Below, in pieces: positions 35,469 to 42,670 of a stretch of DNA of 42,670 nt (within the stretch, counting starts at the first letter, position 1; every line of letters starts with the position of its first letter). The stretch is from Bauldia sp. Lineage in GTDB: Bacteria; Pseudomonadota; Alphaproteobacteria; Rhizobiales; Kaistiaceae. A program made the translations under genes and the position numbers. A model generated the notes under the pieces. It was given only the letters and a program-made list of their open reading frames with translations. It had not been told where the DNA came from and did no database searches. The stretch spans positions 1 to 42,670 of the forward strand of contig NZ_JAGRLA010000006.1 of assembly GCF_020442045.1 (NCBI RefSeq). Reading direction: 5' to 3'.

Positions 35469-35972
35469 TCAGGACGCCTCGCGGAAGTTCCGGCGCATGA
35501 CCGTGGCAAGGTTCTCGCGCGATCGCCCGAACTGCGCCCAGAAGCCGGGATCGACGATCTGGTCGAGGTCGCCCTGTCGTTTCTGCAGGACGTGTCCGAG
35601 GCGCTCGTAGAGTTTCGGCGCGCCCTCCAGGATCGGCCGCAGCATCTCCTTGCTGATCTCCACCGCTTCGACGGGGCCGTCGGCCGTCACCGTCCCGAGA
35701 CGGGGCAGTCCGGTCAGCAGGGATATCTCGCCGAAGATCTGGCCCGGCCCGAGGGTCGCCACCCTTCGCGTCCCGGCGGTGTCCTCGATCGTCACCGACA
35801 CGGTTCCTCTGACGATCGCATACATCGTCGTGCCGGAATCGTTCTCGTGAATGATCCGGGTTCCGGTCTCGAACAGCACCGCCTTGGCCTTGGTGGCCAG
35901 GGCGTCGAGTTGCTCCGGATCAAGCGATTGGCCGAACAACGGGACCTCGGCCAGCATTGCACGAATGTCCAT
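35469..35972 (-). CDS. Cyclic nucleotide-binding domain protein
   Basis: A 167-residue protein made almost entirely of a cNMP-binding (CRP-like) beta-roll: IHENDSGTTMYAIVRGTVSV, the phosphate-binding cassette GQIFGEISLLTGLPRLGTV (about 87-105, with the Glu and Arg of the cassette), and a C-terminal helical tail with no HTH. It therefore does not bind DNA itself. GGGAGG five bases before ATG 35972. It may belong to the ygjV unit running from 36871, whose promoter region contains a CRP-like site. Confidence 0.9.
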   Translation of the reverse strand: MDIRAMLAEVPLFGQSLDPEQLDALATKAKAVLFETGTRIIHENDSGTTMYAIVRGTVSVTIEDTAGTRRVATLGPGQIFGEISLLTGLPRLGTVTADGPVEAVEISKEMLRPILEGAPKLYERLGHVLQKRQGDLDQIVDPGFWAQFGRSRENLATVMRRNFREAS

Positions 35973-36042
35973 TGGCGCCTCCCTTGTCGCAAGTCTCTGC
36001 GGATGAGCGGCCAATCGTCAAGTGGCGCGCACCCGCGGCGTT

Positions 36043-36282
36043 TCAAGCCGCGAGCGCCTGCGTCGCATGGATCCGCGCGTCGGCGCGCATCGCCGGCGGG
36101 ACGATCATCAGCGCCGCCCGGTCGTCCGGCACATCGACCGACATCGTGCCGATGACGGCGCGCCCCTGGCGGCGCCAGTTGGCCTGGGCCGCGAAATGCG
36201 AGCCGACCGCACGGATCGCCTGCCGGATGCGCGAGGTCGCGCGGGTCCCTGGCAGCGACACTTCGATCACGAACATGGTCAT
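36043..36282 (-). CDS. Small hypothetical protein
   Basis: A 79-residue protein (MTMFVIEVSLPGTRATSRIRQAI) with a ferredoxin-like look of alternating strands and helices, no TM segment and no cysteine. GGAG nine bases before the ATG. It lies 43 bases behind ygjV on the same strand, so is probably in the TetR-controlled transcript. Family unknown to me. Confidence 0.72.
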   Translation of the reverse strand: MTMFVIEVSLPGTRATSRIRQAIRAVGSHFAAQANWRRQGRAVIGTMSVDVPDDRAALMIVPPAMRADARIHATQALAA

Positions 36283-36325
36283 CGTCCGGGTCTCCTTCTT
36301 CTCTCGAGTCAGTGGATCGTCGACT

Positions 36326-36871
36326 TCAGGCCGGGACCGCCGCGGCGCGGCGCTCCCGGATCTCGCGGACCAGCATGGCGACGGCGATGGTCGCCGAGAC
36401 GATGCCGCCGATCAGCGCCGGCACCGAGCCGATGACGATGTCGTAGCCCATGCCGAAGGGGGCGGCGGCCAGCATGAAGAGGCGGACGCGCAACGTGTCG
36501 CCCTGCATCCGGCCGACCATGATCAGGCTGACGGCGGCCAGCGCGAACAGCGAGGCGATGCCGCACCAGGTCACCGCGCAGATGACCGTCACCACCGGCA
36601 GGAAGACCAGGCCCATCCAGCGCAGCCACGGCCGGTCGCCGGCGATGATGGTCACCGCTGTCTGGGTCGCGCCGATGGCGGCGACGCCGGCACCGCTCCA
36701 GGCATCCATCAGGGCGTAGTGCGCGCTGTAGTCGGCGCCGATGCCGAACTGCGCGGTCATGATCGCCCGGCGGGCCCGGAACAGCGGCCAGACCAGCTGA
36801 CAGAACAGGCCAAGGGCGCCGAAGGCAACCGCCAGGGGGTTCTCTTCAACCAATGTGACGAAGGCGTTCAT
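36326..36871 (-). CDS. YgjV-type inner membrane protein
   Basis: A 181-residue protein with about six TM helices: LAVAFGALGLFCQLVWPLF at the start, then WSGAGVAAIGATQTAVTI and LFALAAVSLIMVGRM. The pattern, a small protein whose second third reads ALMDAWSGAGVAA, matches the YgjV (Imp-YgjV) family of unknown function. AAGGAGGAG seven bases before the ATG. Its promoter region carries two operators of the divergent TetR gene, so its expression is probably relieved by the TetR ligand. Promoter and operators are listed separately. Confidence 0.87.
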   Translation of the reverse strand: MNAFVTLVEENPLAVAFGALGLFCQLVWPLFRARRAIMTAQFGIGADYSAHYALMDAWSGAGVAAIGATQTAVTIIAGDRPWLRWMGLVFLPVVTVICAVTWCGIASLFALAAVSLIMVGRMQGDTLRVRLFMLAAAPFGMGYDIVIGSVPALIGGIVSATIAVAMLVREIRERRAAAVPA

Positions 36872-36910
36872 GACACGCTCCTCCTTGACCGGGCCGCCCT
36901 CGGCGACAAA

Positions 36911-36932
36911 ACATACCGACTAGTTGGTCTGT
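36911..36932. promoter_or_regulatory. TetR operator copy 1
   Basis: A 22-bp imperfect palindrome centred on ACTAGT (9 of 11 pairs), core ATACCGACTAGTTGGT. On the minus strand it lies just downstream of the predicted -10 box of ygjV. Confidence 0.78.
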
Positions 36933-36961
36933 TACATACCGACTAGTTGGTTTGCAGTCAA
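36933..36961 (-). promoter_or_regulatory. Promoter of the ygjV unit
   Basis: On the minus strand TTGACT (36956-36961), 17-base spacer, TATGTA (36933-36938). Operator copy 2 fills the spacer, so a bound repressor would block RNA polymerase. Confidence 0.72.
36934..36955. promoter_or_regulatory. TetR operator copy 2
   Basis: Same core as copy 1, offset by 23 bp (about two helical turns), 8 of 11 pairs. It sits between the -35 and -10 boxes of ygjV. Confidence 0.78.
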
Positions 36962-36970
36962 GTCGGACAC

Positions 36971-36986
36971 TGTGATCAGCGTCACA
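36971..36986. promoter_or_regulatory. CRP/FNR-type site
   Basis: TGTGA and TCACA with six bases between, a perfect match to the classic CRP consensus half-sites. Its centre is about 52 bases before the predicted ygjV start, slightly off the usual activating positions. Confidence 0.5.
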
Positions 36987-37029
36987 CCTTCAATAATAGG
37001 CTGAAATTACGGGGTTTTTCTGCCGCCCC

Positions 37030-37058
37030 TTGCAATCGGCCTTTTGCCGCTTTATATA
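37030..37058 (+). promoter_or_regulatory. Promoter of tetR
   Basis: TTGCAA (37030-37035), 17-base spacer, TATATA (37053-37058), 31 bases before the tetR start codon. Operator copy 3 overlaps the -10 box. Confidence 0.72.
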
Positions 37059-37073
37059 CAAACCGGTTGGTAT
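37056..37073. promoter_or_regulatory. TetR operator copy 3
   Basis: ATACAAACCGGTTGGTAT, 8 of 9 pairs complementary, matches the right half of copies 1 and 2 (GTTGGT). It overlaps the tetR -10 box and transcription start, pointing to autorepression. Confidence 0.75.
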
Positions 37074-37088
37074 GGAGAGGAATCGGTC

Positions 37089-37766
37089 ATGGCCCGTCGT
37101 GGCGAGGACACCAAGAAGCGCATTCTTGCTGCGGCCAGGAAGCTGGTGATGGACAACGGCTTCTCGGCGACATCGATCGACGACATCCTCAAGGCCACCG
37201 ACCTGACCAAGGGCGCCTTCTTCCATCACTTCAAGGGCAAGGCAGACCTCGGCCGCGAGCTCGTCGAGTGGCATGCGCGGCAGGATCTGGAGATGTTCGA
37301 GCGTTTCGCCCGCGAGGCCGAGGCGGAATCCGACGATCCGCTGGATCAGGCCTATGCCTTTCTCGAAACGTTCGAGGACTATGTCAGCCGGTCGAACGAC
37401 GACCGGTCGCCCGGCTGCATGTACGCGGTCTACACCTACGAGAGCATGCAGTTCGACCCGTCGGTTCGCGATTTCGTCGCCGACATTCTCAGGCAGTGGA
37501 CGTCGATGTATGTCCGCCTGTTTCAGGAGGTCATCGATCGCTACCCGCCGGCGCTTCCCGTCACCGCCCGCCAGCTCGCCGAGACCATCGTCTCGATCAT
37601 CGAGGGCGGACTGGTGCTCCAGCGCGCCTATGGCGACGACCGGTTGACCTCCCGCCAGTCGGAGCAGTTCCGCAACTATCTGGCCCTGCTCTTCGGCCCC
37701 GCCGGAGCGAAGGGCGGCGAGCCGCGCCGGAAGGCCACCGCGGACAAGGCAAGGGCCGCGGCCTGA
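37089..37766 (+). CDS. TetR/AcrR family transcriptional regulator
   Basis: A 225-residue TetR repressor: N-terminal HTH (about 8-55; KKRILAAARKLV, GFSATSIDDIL, LTKGAFFHHFKGKADL), then an all-helical ligand-binding domain with SPGCMYAVYTYESMQF, close to the YcdC/NemR-like set of short-chain or electrophile sensors. The ATG at 37089 follows GGAGAGG by eight bases. It probably represses itself and the divergent ygjV gene through three similar operators. Ligand unknown. It is convergent with a 38-residue membrane peptide gene. Confidence 0.93.
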   Translation: MARRGEDTKKRILAAARKLVMDNGFSATSIDDILKATDLTKGAFFHHFKGKADLGRELVEWHARQDLEMFERFAREAEAESDDPLDQAYAFLETFEDYVSRSNDDRSPGCMYAVYTYESMQFDPSVRDFVADILRQWTSMYVRLFQEVIDRYPPALPVTARQLAETIVSIIEGGLVLQRAYGDDRLTSRQSEQFRNYLALLFGPAGAKGGEPRRKATADKARAAA

Positions 37767-37769
37767 CGG

Positions 37770-37886
37770 TCAGCTCCGGACGATCGCGGCTACGACACCG
37801 ACAAGCACGACGATCATCAGACCGACGACACTGGTCTGGACCAAAACAGCTCTGCGAAAATAAGCGCGTGTAACGAGGTCGGACAT
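37770..37886 (-). CDS. 38-residue single-TM protein
   Basis: A short frame with GGAA before the ATG encodes MSDLVTRAYFRRAVLVQTSV and then one hydrophobic helix (about 16-36, VQTSVVGLMIVVLVGVVAAI) with positive residues on the N-terminal side and a C-terminal Arg-Ser. It is the usual form of a small inner-membrane protein. It is convergent with tetR, with three bases between stops. No family known to me. Confidence 0.55.
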   Translation of the reverse strand: MSDLVTRAYFRRAVLVQTSVVGLMIVVLVGVVAAIVRS

Positions 37887-38010
37887 CGAGCTTCCACTTC
37901 ACGGGTTACGCCTTAGCCGGTACGGCGCCCACAAGGCGCCATACGGACTCCCGAGCATACGCTATGCGATCGCCGACATCGCTGACGAACGCAACGCCCG
38001 GTGCCATCAC

Positions 38011-38304
38011 CTAGCGCGGGATCGCCGATTGCGGCCCGTCAGGCGTCCGCTCGTCGCCCAGCGCCTTGGCGAACAGGGTCTCGGCGAGCGGCCGGTTATC
38101 GACGCTGGGTTCCGGCACGTCGGGGGCCTTGCACATGCCGATGGCGCCCCAGTAGCCGGCCACCGTGCATTCCTGCAGCCAGCCGCCGAAGCAGAGTTGC
38201 GTGCCCGCCTCGTAGTAGACGCCGTCATACTCGCAGGCCGCCCACGCCCGGGCTCCGCCGAGCGCAACGATCAGAAACGCGGATAGCGCAAGAAGCCGTG
38301 TCAT
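38011..38304 (-). CDS. Small secreted cysteine-containing protein (DUF1496-like)
   Basis: A 97-residue protein: signal peptide (MTRLLALSAFLIVALGG, cleavage near AWA), then a compact unit CEYDGVYYEAGTQLCFGGWL followed by ECTVAGYWGAIGMC with four cysteines, similar to the YnjH/DUF1496 pattern. The tail SVDNRPLAETLFAKAL is probably helical. AAGGGG precedes the ATG at 38304; a GTG two codons earlier is an alternative. Confidence 0.75.
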   Translation of the reverse strand: MTRLLALSAFLIVALGGARAWAACEYDGVYYEAGTQLCFGGWLQECTVAGYWGAIGMCKAPDVPEPSVDNRPLAETLFAKALGDERTPDGPQSAIPR

Positions 38305-38544
38305 GGTCACCCCTTGTCAAGGTGTCCGGAGCCGCCTCTGCCCGGAGCCTATCCCGGAAAGGCGCGCGCCTCAACCACGGGTAGGGGCCGGGCGGATTCC
38401 GCGCCGTGACGCCGGCCTTTCCGCATCCGCCACAAGACGCTATGACATCCGCGCGGATATGCCCGTGCCGCCGTGGCCGGAGTCACGGCGGAATGCTCGC
38501 GCGGGCCCTAGATCGTCGCACCCCGCTGACGGAGGGAAACGCCG

Positions 38545-38898
38545 ATGTTCCACGTCATACGTCCGGCCGACCAGAAACGCTCCGACAACGGCACCGTCGC
38601 TTTCGAGGGCCGCCCCTATGGCGGCGGCGTGTCGGTCTTTCTGGTCGACGCCGCGCCCGGCGAAGGCCCGGCGCTGCACCTCCATCCCTATTCCGAGACC
38701 TGGGTCGTCCATGCCGGCAAGGCCGCGATGACCATCGATGGCGCCGCGGTCATCGCCGAAGCCGGCGACATCGTCGTCGTTCCGCCCGACACCCCGCACC
38801 GCTTCGAGAGCGTCGGGCCCGAGCGGCTGGTCATCACCTGCATCCACGCATCGGATCATTTCATCCAGGAGTGGGTCGAGGCAGAGGCACCGGCCTGA
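38545..38898 (+). CDS. Cupin domain protein
   Basis: A 117-residue cupin with a full metal site: LHLHPYSETWVV (two His and a Glu) and PPDTPHRF (the last His). The fold runs from about residue 20 to 105. Function unknown; such proteins are often isomerases or sensors of small acids. GGAGGGAAAC lies before the ATG. The MFS exporter begins 29 bases later, so the two are likely one operon. Confidence 0.92.
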   Translation: MFHVIRPADQKRSDNGTVAFEGRPYGGGVSVFLVDAAPGEGPALHLHPYSETWVVHAGKAAMTIDGAAVIAEAGDIVVVPPDTPHRFESVGPERLVITCIHASDHFIQEWVEAEAPA

Positions 38899-38927
38899 AT
38901 CGCCACGACAACCCCGGGGGGACCGAC

Positions 38928-40301
38928 ATGCCGGACGACGCGATCACCAGCCGCATGTGGTGGATCCTGGCGGCGATGGGCGCCATCCTCGGCGTCATCC
39001 TCCTCGACGAGACGGTGGTCGGCGTCGCCCTGCCGACCATCCAGACCGACCTCGCCATGACCGAGGTCGGCTCGCACTGGGTCGTCAATATCTACATGCT
39101 GGCGCTCGCCGCGCTCGCCGCCGCCGCCGGCAAGTTCGGCGACATGGTCGGCCATCGCGCGCTGATGATCGCCGGCCTCCTGGTCTTCGGCCTCGCCTCC
39201 CTCGCCTGCGGTTTCTCCCAAACCGGCACATGGCTTATCGTCGCCCGCGGCATCCAGGGCGTCGGCGCGGCGATCATCTTCCCCTCGTCGCTGGCGATGA
39301 TCACCATCATCTTCCCCGAGAGCCGCCGCGGCCTGGCGCTCGGCGTCTATGGCGCGATCGGCACCACATTCCTCGCCCTCGGTCCCTTCGTCGGCGGGCT
39401 CCTGACCGACCTCGCCTCGTGGCGCTGGATCTTCTGGATCAACCCGCCGATCGTCCTGGCCGTCGCGCTCGTCGTCCTGGTCAAATGGAACATCGACCAC
39501 GCCGCGCCGGTCCGCCAGCGGTTCGACAGGGCGGGCTTCCTCGCCCTCGTCCTCGGCCTCTCGGCGCTCGTCTTCGGCATCATGCAGGGGCCGGACTGGG
39601 GCTGGCCGAGCCCGGCGATCCTCGGCGCGCTCGTCGCCGGTGTTCTTCTCCTTGTCGGCTTCGTGGCGATCGAGCTGAAGCGCCGCTCGGCGGCGCTGAT
39701 CGAGGTCGCCCTCTTCCGCAACCCGACCTTCTCCGCCTGCAACCTGGTCATCTTCCTCGCCCAGTACAGCAAGATGGCGGTCTTCGTCTTCGGCGCCCTC
39801 TATCTCCAGGATGCGCTGAAGCTCTCCGCGCTTGAAGCCGGCCTCGCGCTCCTGCCGACCGTCGCGCCGCAGATCGTCACGGCCCCGCTTGCCGGCCGGA
39901 TCACCGACCGCGACGGCGAGCGCTGGCCGTCGATCGCCGGCGTCGCGACGATCCTCGCCGGCCTGGTGTGGATCGGCCTCGCGGTCTCGGCCGACAACTA
40001 CGCCATCCTCTTCCCGGGCCTGCTGCTATGGGGCCTGTCGATGGCCTTCCTCTTCCTGCCGCCGCAGCGCGCGGTGATGAGCTCGGTTCCCCCCGGCCAG
40101 CAGGGCCAGGCCGGAGGCATCGCCATGTCGGCGCAGCTCCTCGGCGCGGCGATCGGCATGGCGATATCGAGCACGCTCTACAACACGACCGGCAGCTATG
40201 CCGTCGTCTTCCTGTCCAACGCCGCGCTCGCCGCGGTCGTCCTGGTCGTCGCCCTCCTCGCCATCGAGCGCACCGGCCCGAAGCCGGCGGCGGCCGGTTA
40301 G
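38928..40301 (+). CDS. MFS exporter, DHA2 family
   Basis: A 457-residue multidrug-type antiporter with about 14 TM helices: TM1 WWILAAMGAILGVILLDETV with the DETVV motif of DHA2 proteins, motif A-like GKFGDMVGHR, and motif C-like GPFVGGLL in TM5. A GGGGGGAC ribosome site precedes ATG 38928. Being behind a cupin gene, it might export a product that the cupin senses or converts; inference. Substrate unknown. Confidence 0.92.
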   Translation: MPDDAITSRMWWILAAMGAILGVILLDETVVGVALPTIQTDLAMTEVGSHWVVNIYMLALAALAAAAGKFGDMVGHRALMIAGLLVFGLASLACGFSQTGTWLIVARGIQGVGAAIIFPSSLAMITIIFPESRRGLALGVYGAIGTTFLALGPFVGGLLTDLASWRWIFWINPPIVLAVALVVLVKWNIDHAAPVRQRFDRAGFLALVLGLSALVFGIMQGPDWGWPSPAILGALVAGVLLLVGFVAIELKRRSAALIEVALFRNPTFSACNLVIFLAQYSKMAVFVFGALYLQDALKLSALEAGLALLPTVAPQIVTAPLAGRITDRDGERWPSIAGVATILAGLVWIGLAVSADNYAILFPGLLLWGLSMAFLFLPPQRAVMSSVPPGQQGQAGGIAMSAQLLGAAIGMAISSTLYNTTGSYAVVFLSNAALAAVVLVVALLAIERTGPKPAAAG

Positions 40302-40386
40302 CCGGGTCCACATATGGCGCAGACGCGTTTCGGCCGCGCCTTCCCGATCCGGCATTTCGGATCGCGGGCGGCGGCGCCGAGAGCGC

Positions 40387-40641
40387 CTATCCGCCCTTGC
40401 CCATTTCCCGGTCGATCTCGCTGTCGAGGATAGGCTGGCCGAAGAACGCCCACCAGCCGTTGAATGCCAGGCCAACGCCCCAGAAGAGGATCACCCAGCC
40501 GGGCCAGAAAGCACCCGCGCCGGAAAACGCCCAGATCCCGACCAGCATCAGGTTGACGATAACGTAGGCGCCGAGATGCATCCTGAAATCGCGCTTCGCT
40601 TTGAGGCGCTGGACCGCGACCTGCCTGCCGCTGTCGGTCAT
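40387..40641 (-). CDS. 2TM domain protein
   Basis: An 84-residue inner-membrane protein: a basic amphipathic N-terminus (VQRLKAKRDFRMHLGAY), two TM helices (about 22-42 and 46-66), and a short acidic C-terminus, DSEIDREMGKGG. This is the 2TM domain (PF13239 type), often fused to histidine kinases but here alone. GGGGAGGG before the ATG. Function unknown. Confidence 0.9.
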   Translation of the reverse strand: MTDSGRQVAVQRLKAKRDFRMHLGAYVIVNLMLVGIWAFSGAGAFWPGWVILFWGVGLAFNGWWAFFGQPILDSEIDREMGKGG

Positions 40642-40747
40642 CGAACCCTCCCCTTGAGCGGTGTCGTCAAGACGGCGCCGAGGTTAGGACAAGGCGCGTC
40701 GTCTGCCTTGAGCGATGTCAACGAAGGCCGCCGTCAAGCCGCGGCGC

Positions 40748-41377
40748 TCACGCCGCGGTTCGGTCCGGCTTGCCGTGGATCGTGATGCCGTAGACCAGCC
40801 AGAACCCCCAGGACACCGCCGTAAGGATCGCCGCCGTCTGCGGGATCCAGAAGGCTGCGATCGCCGCCGCCCCGTAGAGCACGAAGGCGAACACGCCATT
40901 CCGCGTGTTCGCCCGGATCACCGCGGCAGCCGCCTCGTCCTTCGTCAGTCCACCCTTGAGCGCCGCCAGGCCGATCAGCACCCAGGCGAGCGCCTGCACG
41001 GCAATCACCCCGTCGTAGATCACCATCGCCGGCGCCGCGTGGTCGGTGGTGATGAATTCGCCGAGCATGTCGGTCGGGAAGGGAATGAACGCGACAGTCA
41101 GCAGCAAGAGGCCGTTGGCGTAGATGAAGGCCGGAGACGACTGTGCCACCAGCATCAGCGCGGCACGGTGGTTGACCCAGGTGATCAGGATGACGACGAA
41201 GCTGAGCAGGAAAGCGAGGATCGACGGCAGGATGTCCCGGAGCGCTTCCCAGAAAGCGGCGTTCGTGTCGATTTCCCGTCCTGCCGGCAGCCCGACCTCG
41301 ATGACGAGCAAAGTAATGGCGATCGCGAACACGCCGTCGCAGAACGCCTCCAGGCGCGCGTTGGGGTTCCCAGCCAT
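40748..41377 (-). CDS. TMEM175/DUF1211 family potassium channel-like protein
   Basis: A 209-residue protein with six TM helices. The signature R-x3-F-x-DG-x-FAI of TMEM175 is present in RLEAFCDGVFAIAITLLVIE near the N-terminus. Bacterial TMEM175 proteins form tetrameric K-permeable channels with a single repeat, as here; the physiological role is little known. The ATG at 41377 has only a weak ribosome site. No clear operon partner; the region 41378-41556 before it shows no further gene. Confidence 0.9.
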   Translation of the reverse strand: MAGNPNARLEAFCDGVFAIAITLLVIEVGLPAGREIDTNAAFWEALRDILPSILAFLLSFVVILITWVNHRAALMLVAQSSPAFIYANGLLLLTVAFIPFPTDMLGEFITTDHAAPAMVIYDGVIAVQALAWVLIGLAALKGGLTKDEAAAAVIRANTRNGVFAFVLYGAAAIAAFWIPQTAAILTAVSWGFWLVYGITIHGKPDRTAA

Positions 41378-41556
41378 GGAGTCGCCTATACGCCCGAAAT
41401 CCGGGTCCGGCCAAGTGATTTCGCGGCCTTTCGTGCCCGTCGTCAGGGCGGCGCGGAGGTCGCGCCCTGCCAGGTGGTGGCGCTGGTCGTCATCGCCGCC
41501 GGCATCGACGGCCCGTTCTGGGCCGGCCGCCACGGCCGCAGGATCGGCATCATCTC

Positions 41557-42483
41557 CTAGGCGGCCTTGCGCTGCGCCTTGTCGACCCGCGTCGACCAGA
41601 AGCCGGCGAGCGCCGCTCCGGAGATATTCTGCCAGACGCTGGCGAGCGCGTTGGGCAACGCGGCGAGCGCCGAGAAATACTGGACGGCAAGGGCGACGCC
41701 GAGGCCGGAATTCTGCATGCCGGTTTCGATCGCCAGCGTCCGGCAGGTGACGCGGTCGATGCCGAAGGCCCGGGGGATGAGGTAGCCGCAGGCAAGCCCG
41801 GTGGTGTTGTGCAGCAGCACGGCGACGAAGACCGCGGGTCCGGCCGCGGCGAGGCTGTCGTGGTTGAGCGCGACGACGATCGCGATCACGGCGAGGATGG
41901 CCGCCGCCGCGACCGCCGGCAGGATCACCTTCACCGGCTCGACGAAGCGCGTGAACCAGTGATTGATCAGCGCGCCGGCAACCACCGGAACGACGACGAT
42001 CTGCACCAGGCTCTCCAGCATGCCGGCGACATCGACCGGCACGGTCTTGCCGACATAGAGCCAGACCAGCGTCGGCGTCGCGACCACGGCGAGAAGCGTC
42101 GAGGCCATCGTCATGCTGACCGACAGCGCGACGTCGGCCTTGGCCAGGTAGCTCATGACGTTCGACGCCGTGCCCCCAGGGCACGAGCCGAGCAGGACGA
42201 GGCCAGCAAGCAGCTCCGGCGGGAGCGACAGGGCGGTCCCGATGACGAAGGCCGCGAGCGGCATCACGCCATACTGCAAGGCCACGCCGAGCCCGATCAT
42301 CTGCGGCCGCCTGAGCACACGGCGGAGATCCTCCGCCTGAAGCGTCAGCCCCATCGCGAACATGATGACGGTGAGCAGCGGAACGATCAGCCCGCGCCCC
42401 GCCGCGAAAAAGCCGGGCGCACCATAGGCGGCAACCGAAACGAGAATGGCCAGCGGCGGAAACAGCAGGGAGAGACCGCGCAT
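41557..42483 (-). CDS. Bile acid:sodium symporter (BASS) family transporter
   Basis: A 308-residue inner-membrane protein with about ten TM helices. The family signatures GSCPGGTASNVMSYLAKADV (unwound TM4) and ETGMQNSGLGVALA (TM9, with the Glu-Thr-Gly-x-Gln-Asn motif) are both intact. Bacterial members import organic anions, such as keto acids or pantoate-like compounds, with sodium. I placed the start at ATG 42483; a GTG at 42570 would add 29 residues without a clear reason. The last 187 bases of the window (42484-42670) contain no further gene I can support. Confidence 0.93.
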   Translation of the reverse strand: MRGLSLLFPPLAILVSVAAYGAPGFFAAGRGLIVPLLTVIMFAMGLTLQAEDLRRVLRRPQMIGLGVALQYGVMPLAAFVIGTALSLPPELLAGLVLLGSCPGGTASNVMSYLAKADVALSVSMTMASTLLAVVATPTLVWLYVGKTVPVDVAGMLESLVQIVVVPVVAGALINHWFTRFVEPVKVILPAVAAAAILAVIAIVVALNHDSLAAAGPAVFVAVLLHNTTGLACGYLIPRAFGIDRVTCRTLAIETGMQNSGLGVALAVQYFSALAALPNALASVWQNISGAALAGFWSTRVDKAQRKAA

Positions 42484-42670
42484 GAACGGACGCTTCGTGG
42501 GAAAGGCCGATGGAGACTCAACGCCGGGTTGGATCCCCACGATAACAGGACACGTTCCGCCTGTCCTCACCCGGCAATCACCGCCGCGATGCGCGCTCCG
42601 CTACCTCGCCCGCACGAAAACGCGCACCGCTCGCCGCCGCACACGCGCGCCGCCGTCCACCGAAGCGCCC

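Noticed and set aside
40345..40364. 7-bp hairpin between convergent MFS and 2TM genes as a terminator
   Set aside because: Short stem and no T-run on either strand; too weak to list as a terminator.
41378..42184. Long N-terminal extension of the TMEM175 frame into the BASS gene
   Set aside because: The TMEM175 domain starts at the 41377 ATG. The extension overlaps BASS in another frame and is Arg/Gly/Asp-rich without structure.

Overview
This window is a gene-dense, high-GC stretch of an alphaproteobacterial chromosome, most likely from the order Hyphomicrobiales (Rhizobiales). The main evidence is the left end: carB, greA, an Lrp/AsnC regulator, trxB and an LsrB/VtlR-type LysR gene occur in this order in Sinorhizobium and relatives (recalled from known genomes, not searched). 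I see no rRNA, tRNA, CRISPR array, transposase or integrase.

Layout. 1-6,800: carB (cut by the left edge), greA, lrp, a secreted proline/glycine-rich GYF_2 protein, trxB and lsrB, followed by a well-formed small RNA gene that I read as an AbcR (alpha-r15)-type sRNA. 6,800-12,300: msrP, an EF-G paralogue lacking the usual G3 histidine, a CorA-type transporter and a dienelactone hydrolase-type protein. 12,300-17,100: a DUF1801 protein overlapping a DpgC-like dioxygenase homologue, aspartate aminotransferase, and a SAF-domain oxidoreductase. 17,100-24,500: GST, YdeI-like, SRPBCC, an orphan sugar-binding protein with a sugar-nucleotide-type epimerase, a 20-codon remnant resembling an ABC ATPase, a ModE-like HTH protein, a DUF922 HExxH protein, RlpA, and a Tat-signal protein resembling a degenerate alanyl-tRNA synthetase core. 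24,500-30,700: DUF72, a SLATT/DUF4231 four-TM protein, a GcvA-type LysR gene with a divergent small gene, an MFS exporter overlapping an NTF2-like secreted protein, a nucleoside deaminase and an LprI-like protein. 30,700-38,300: a PhoX/RTX protein, cupin, several small proteins, a phytochelatin synthase-like enzyme, a cNMP-binding protein, and a divergent TetR/YgjV locus with three matching operators. 38,300-end: cupin, a second MFS exporter, a 2TM protein, TMEM175 and a BASS-family transporter.

The clearest functional units are: lsrB plus its adjacent sRNA, a likely regulator-target pair; the TetR/ygjV divergent promoter region, where operators overlap both predicted promoters; and the epimerase/sugar-binding pair ending at a strong terminator, which may be what is left of a sugar uptake locus. 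Several genes too short for routine ORF calling are supported by good ribosome binding sites: a 47-residue lysine-rich protein at 33,927-34,070, a 38-residue single-TM protein at 37,770-37,886 and, less surely, a 32-residue protein at 30,857-30,955.
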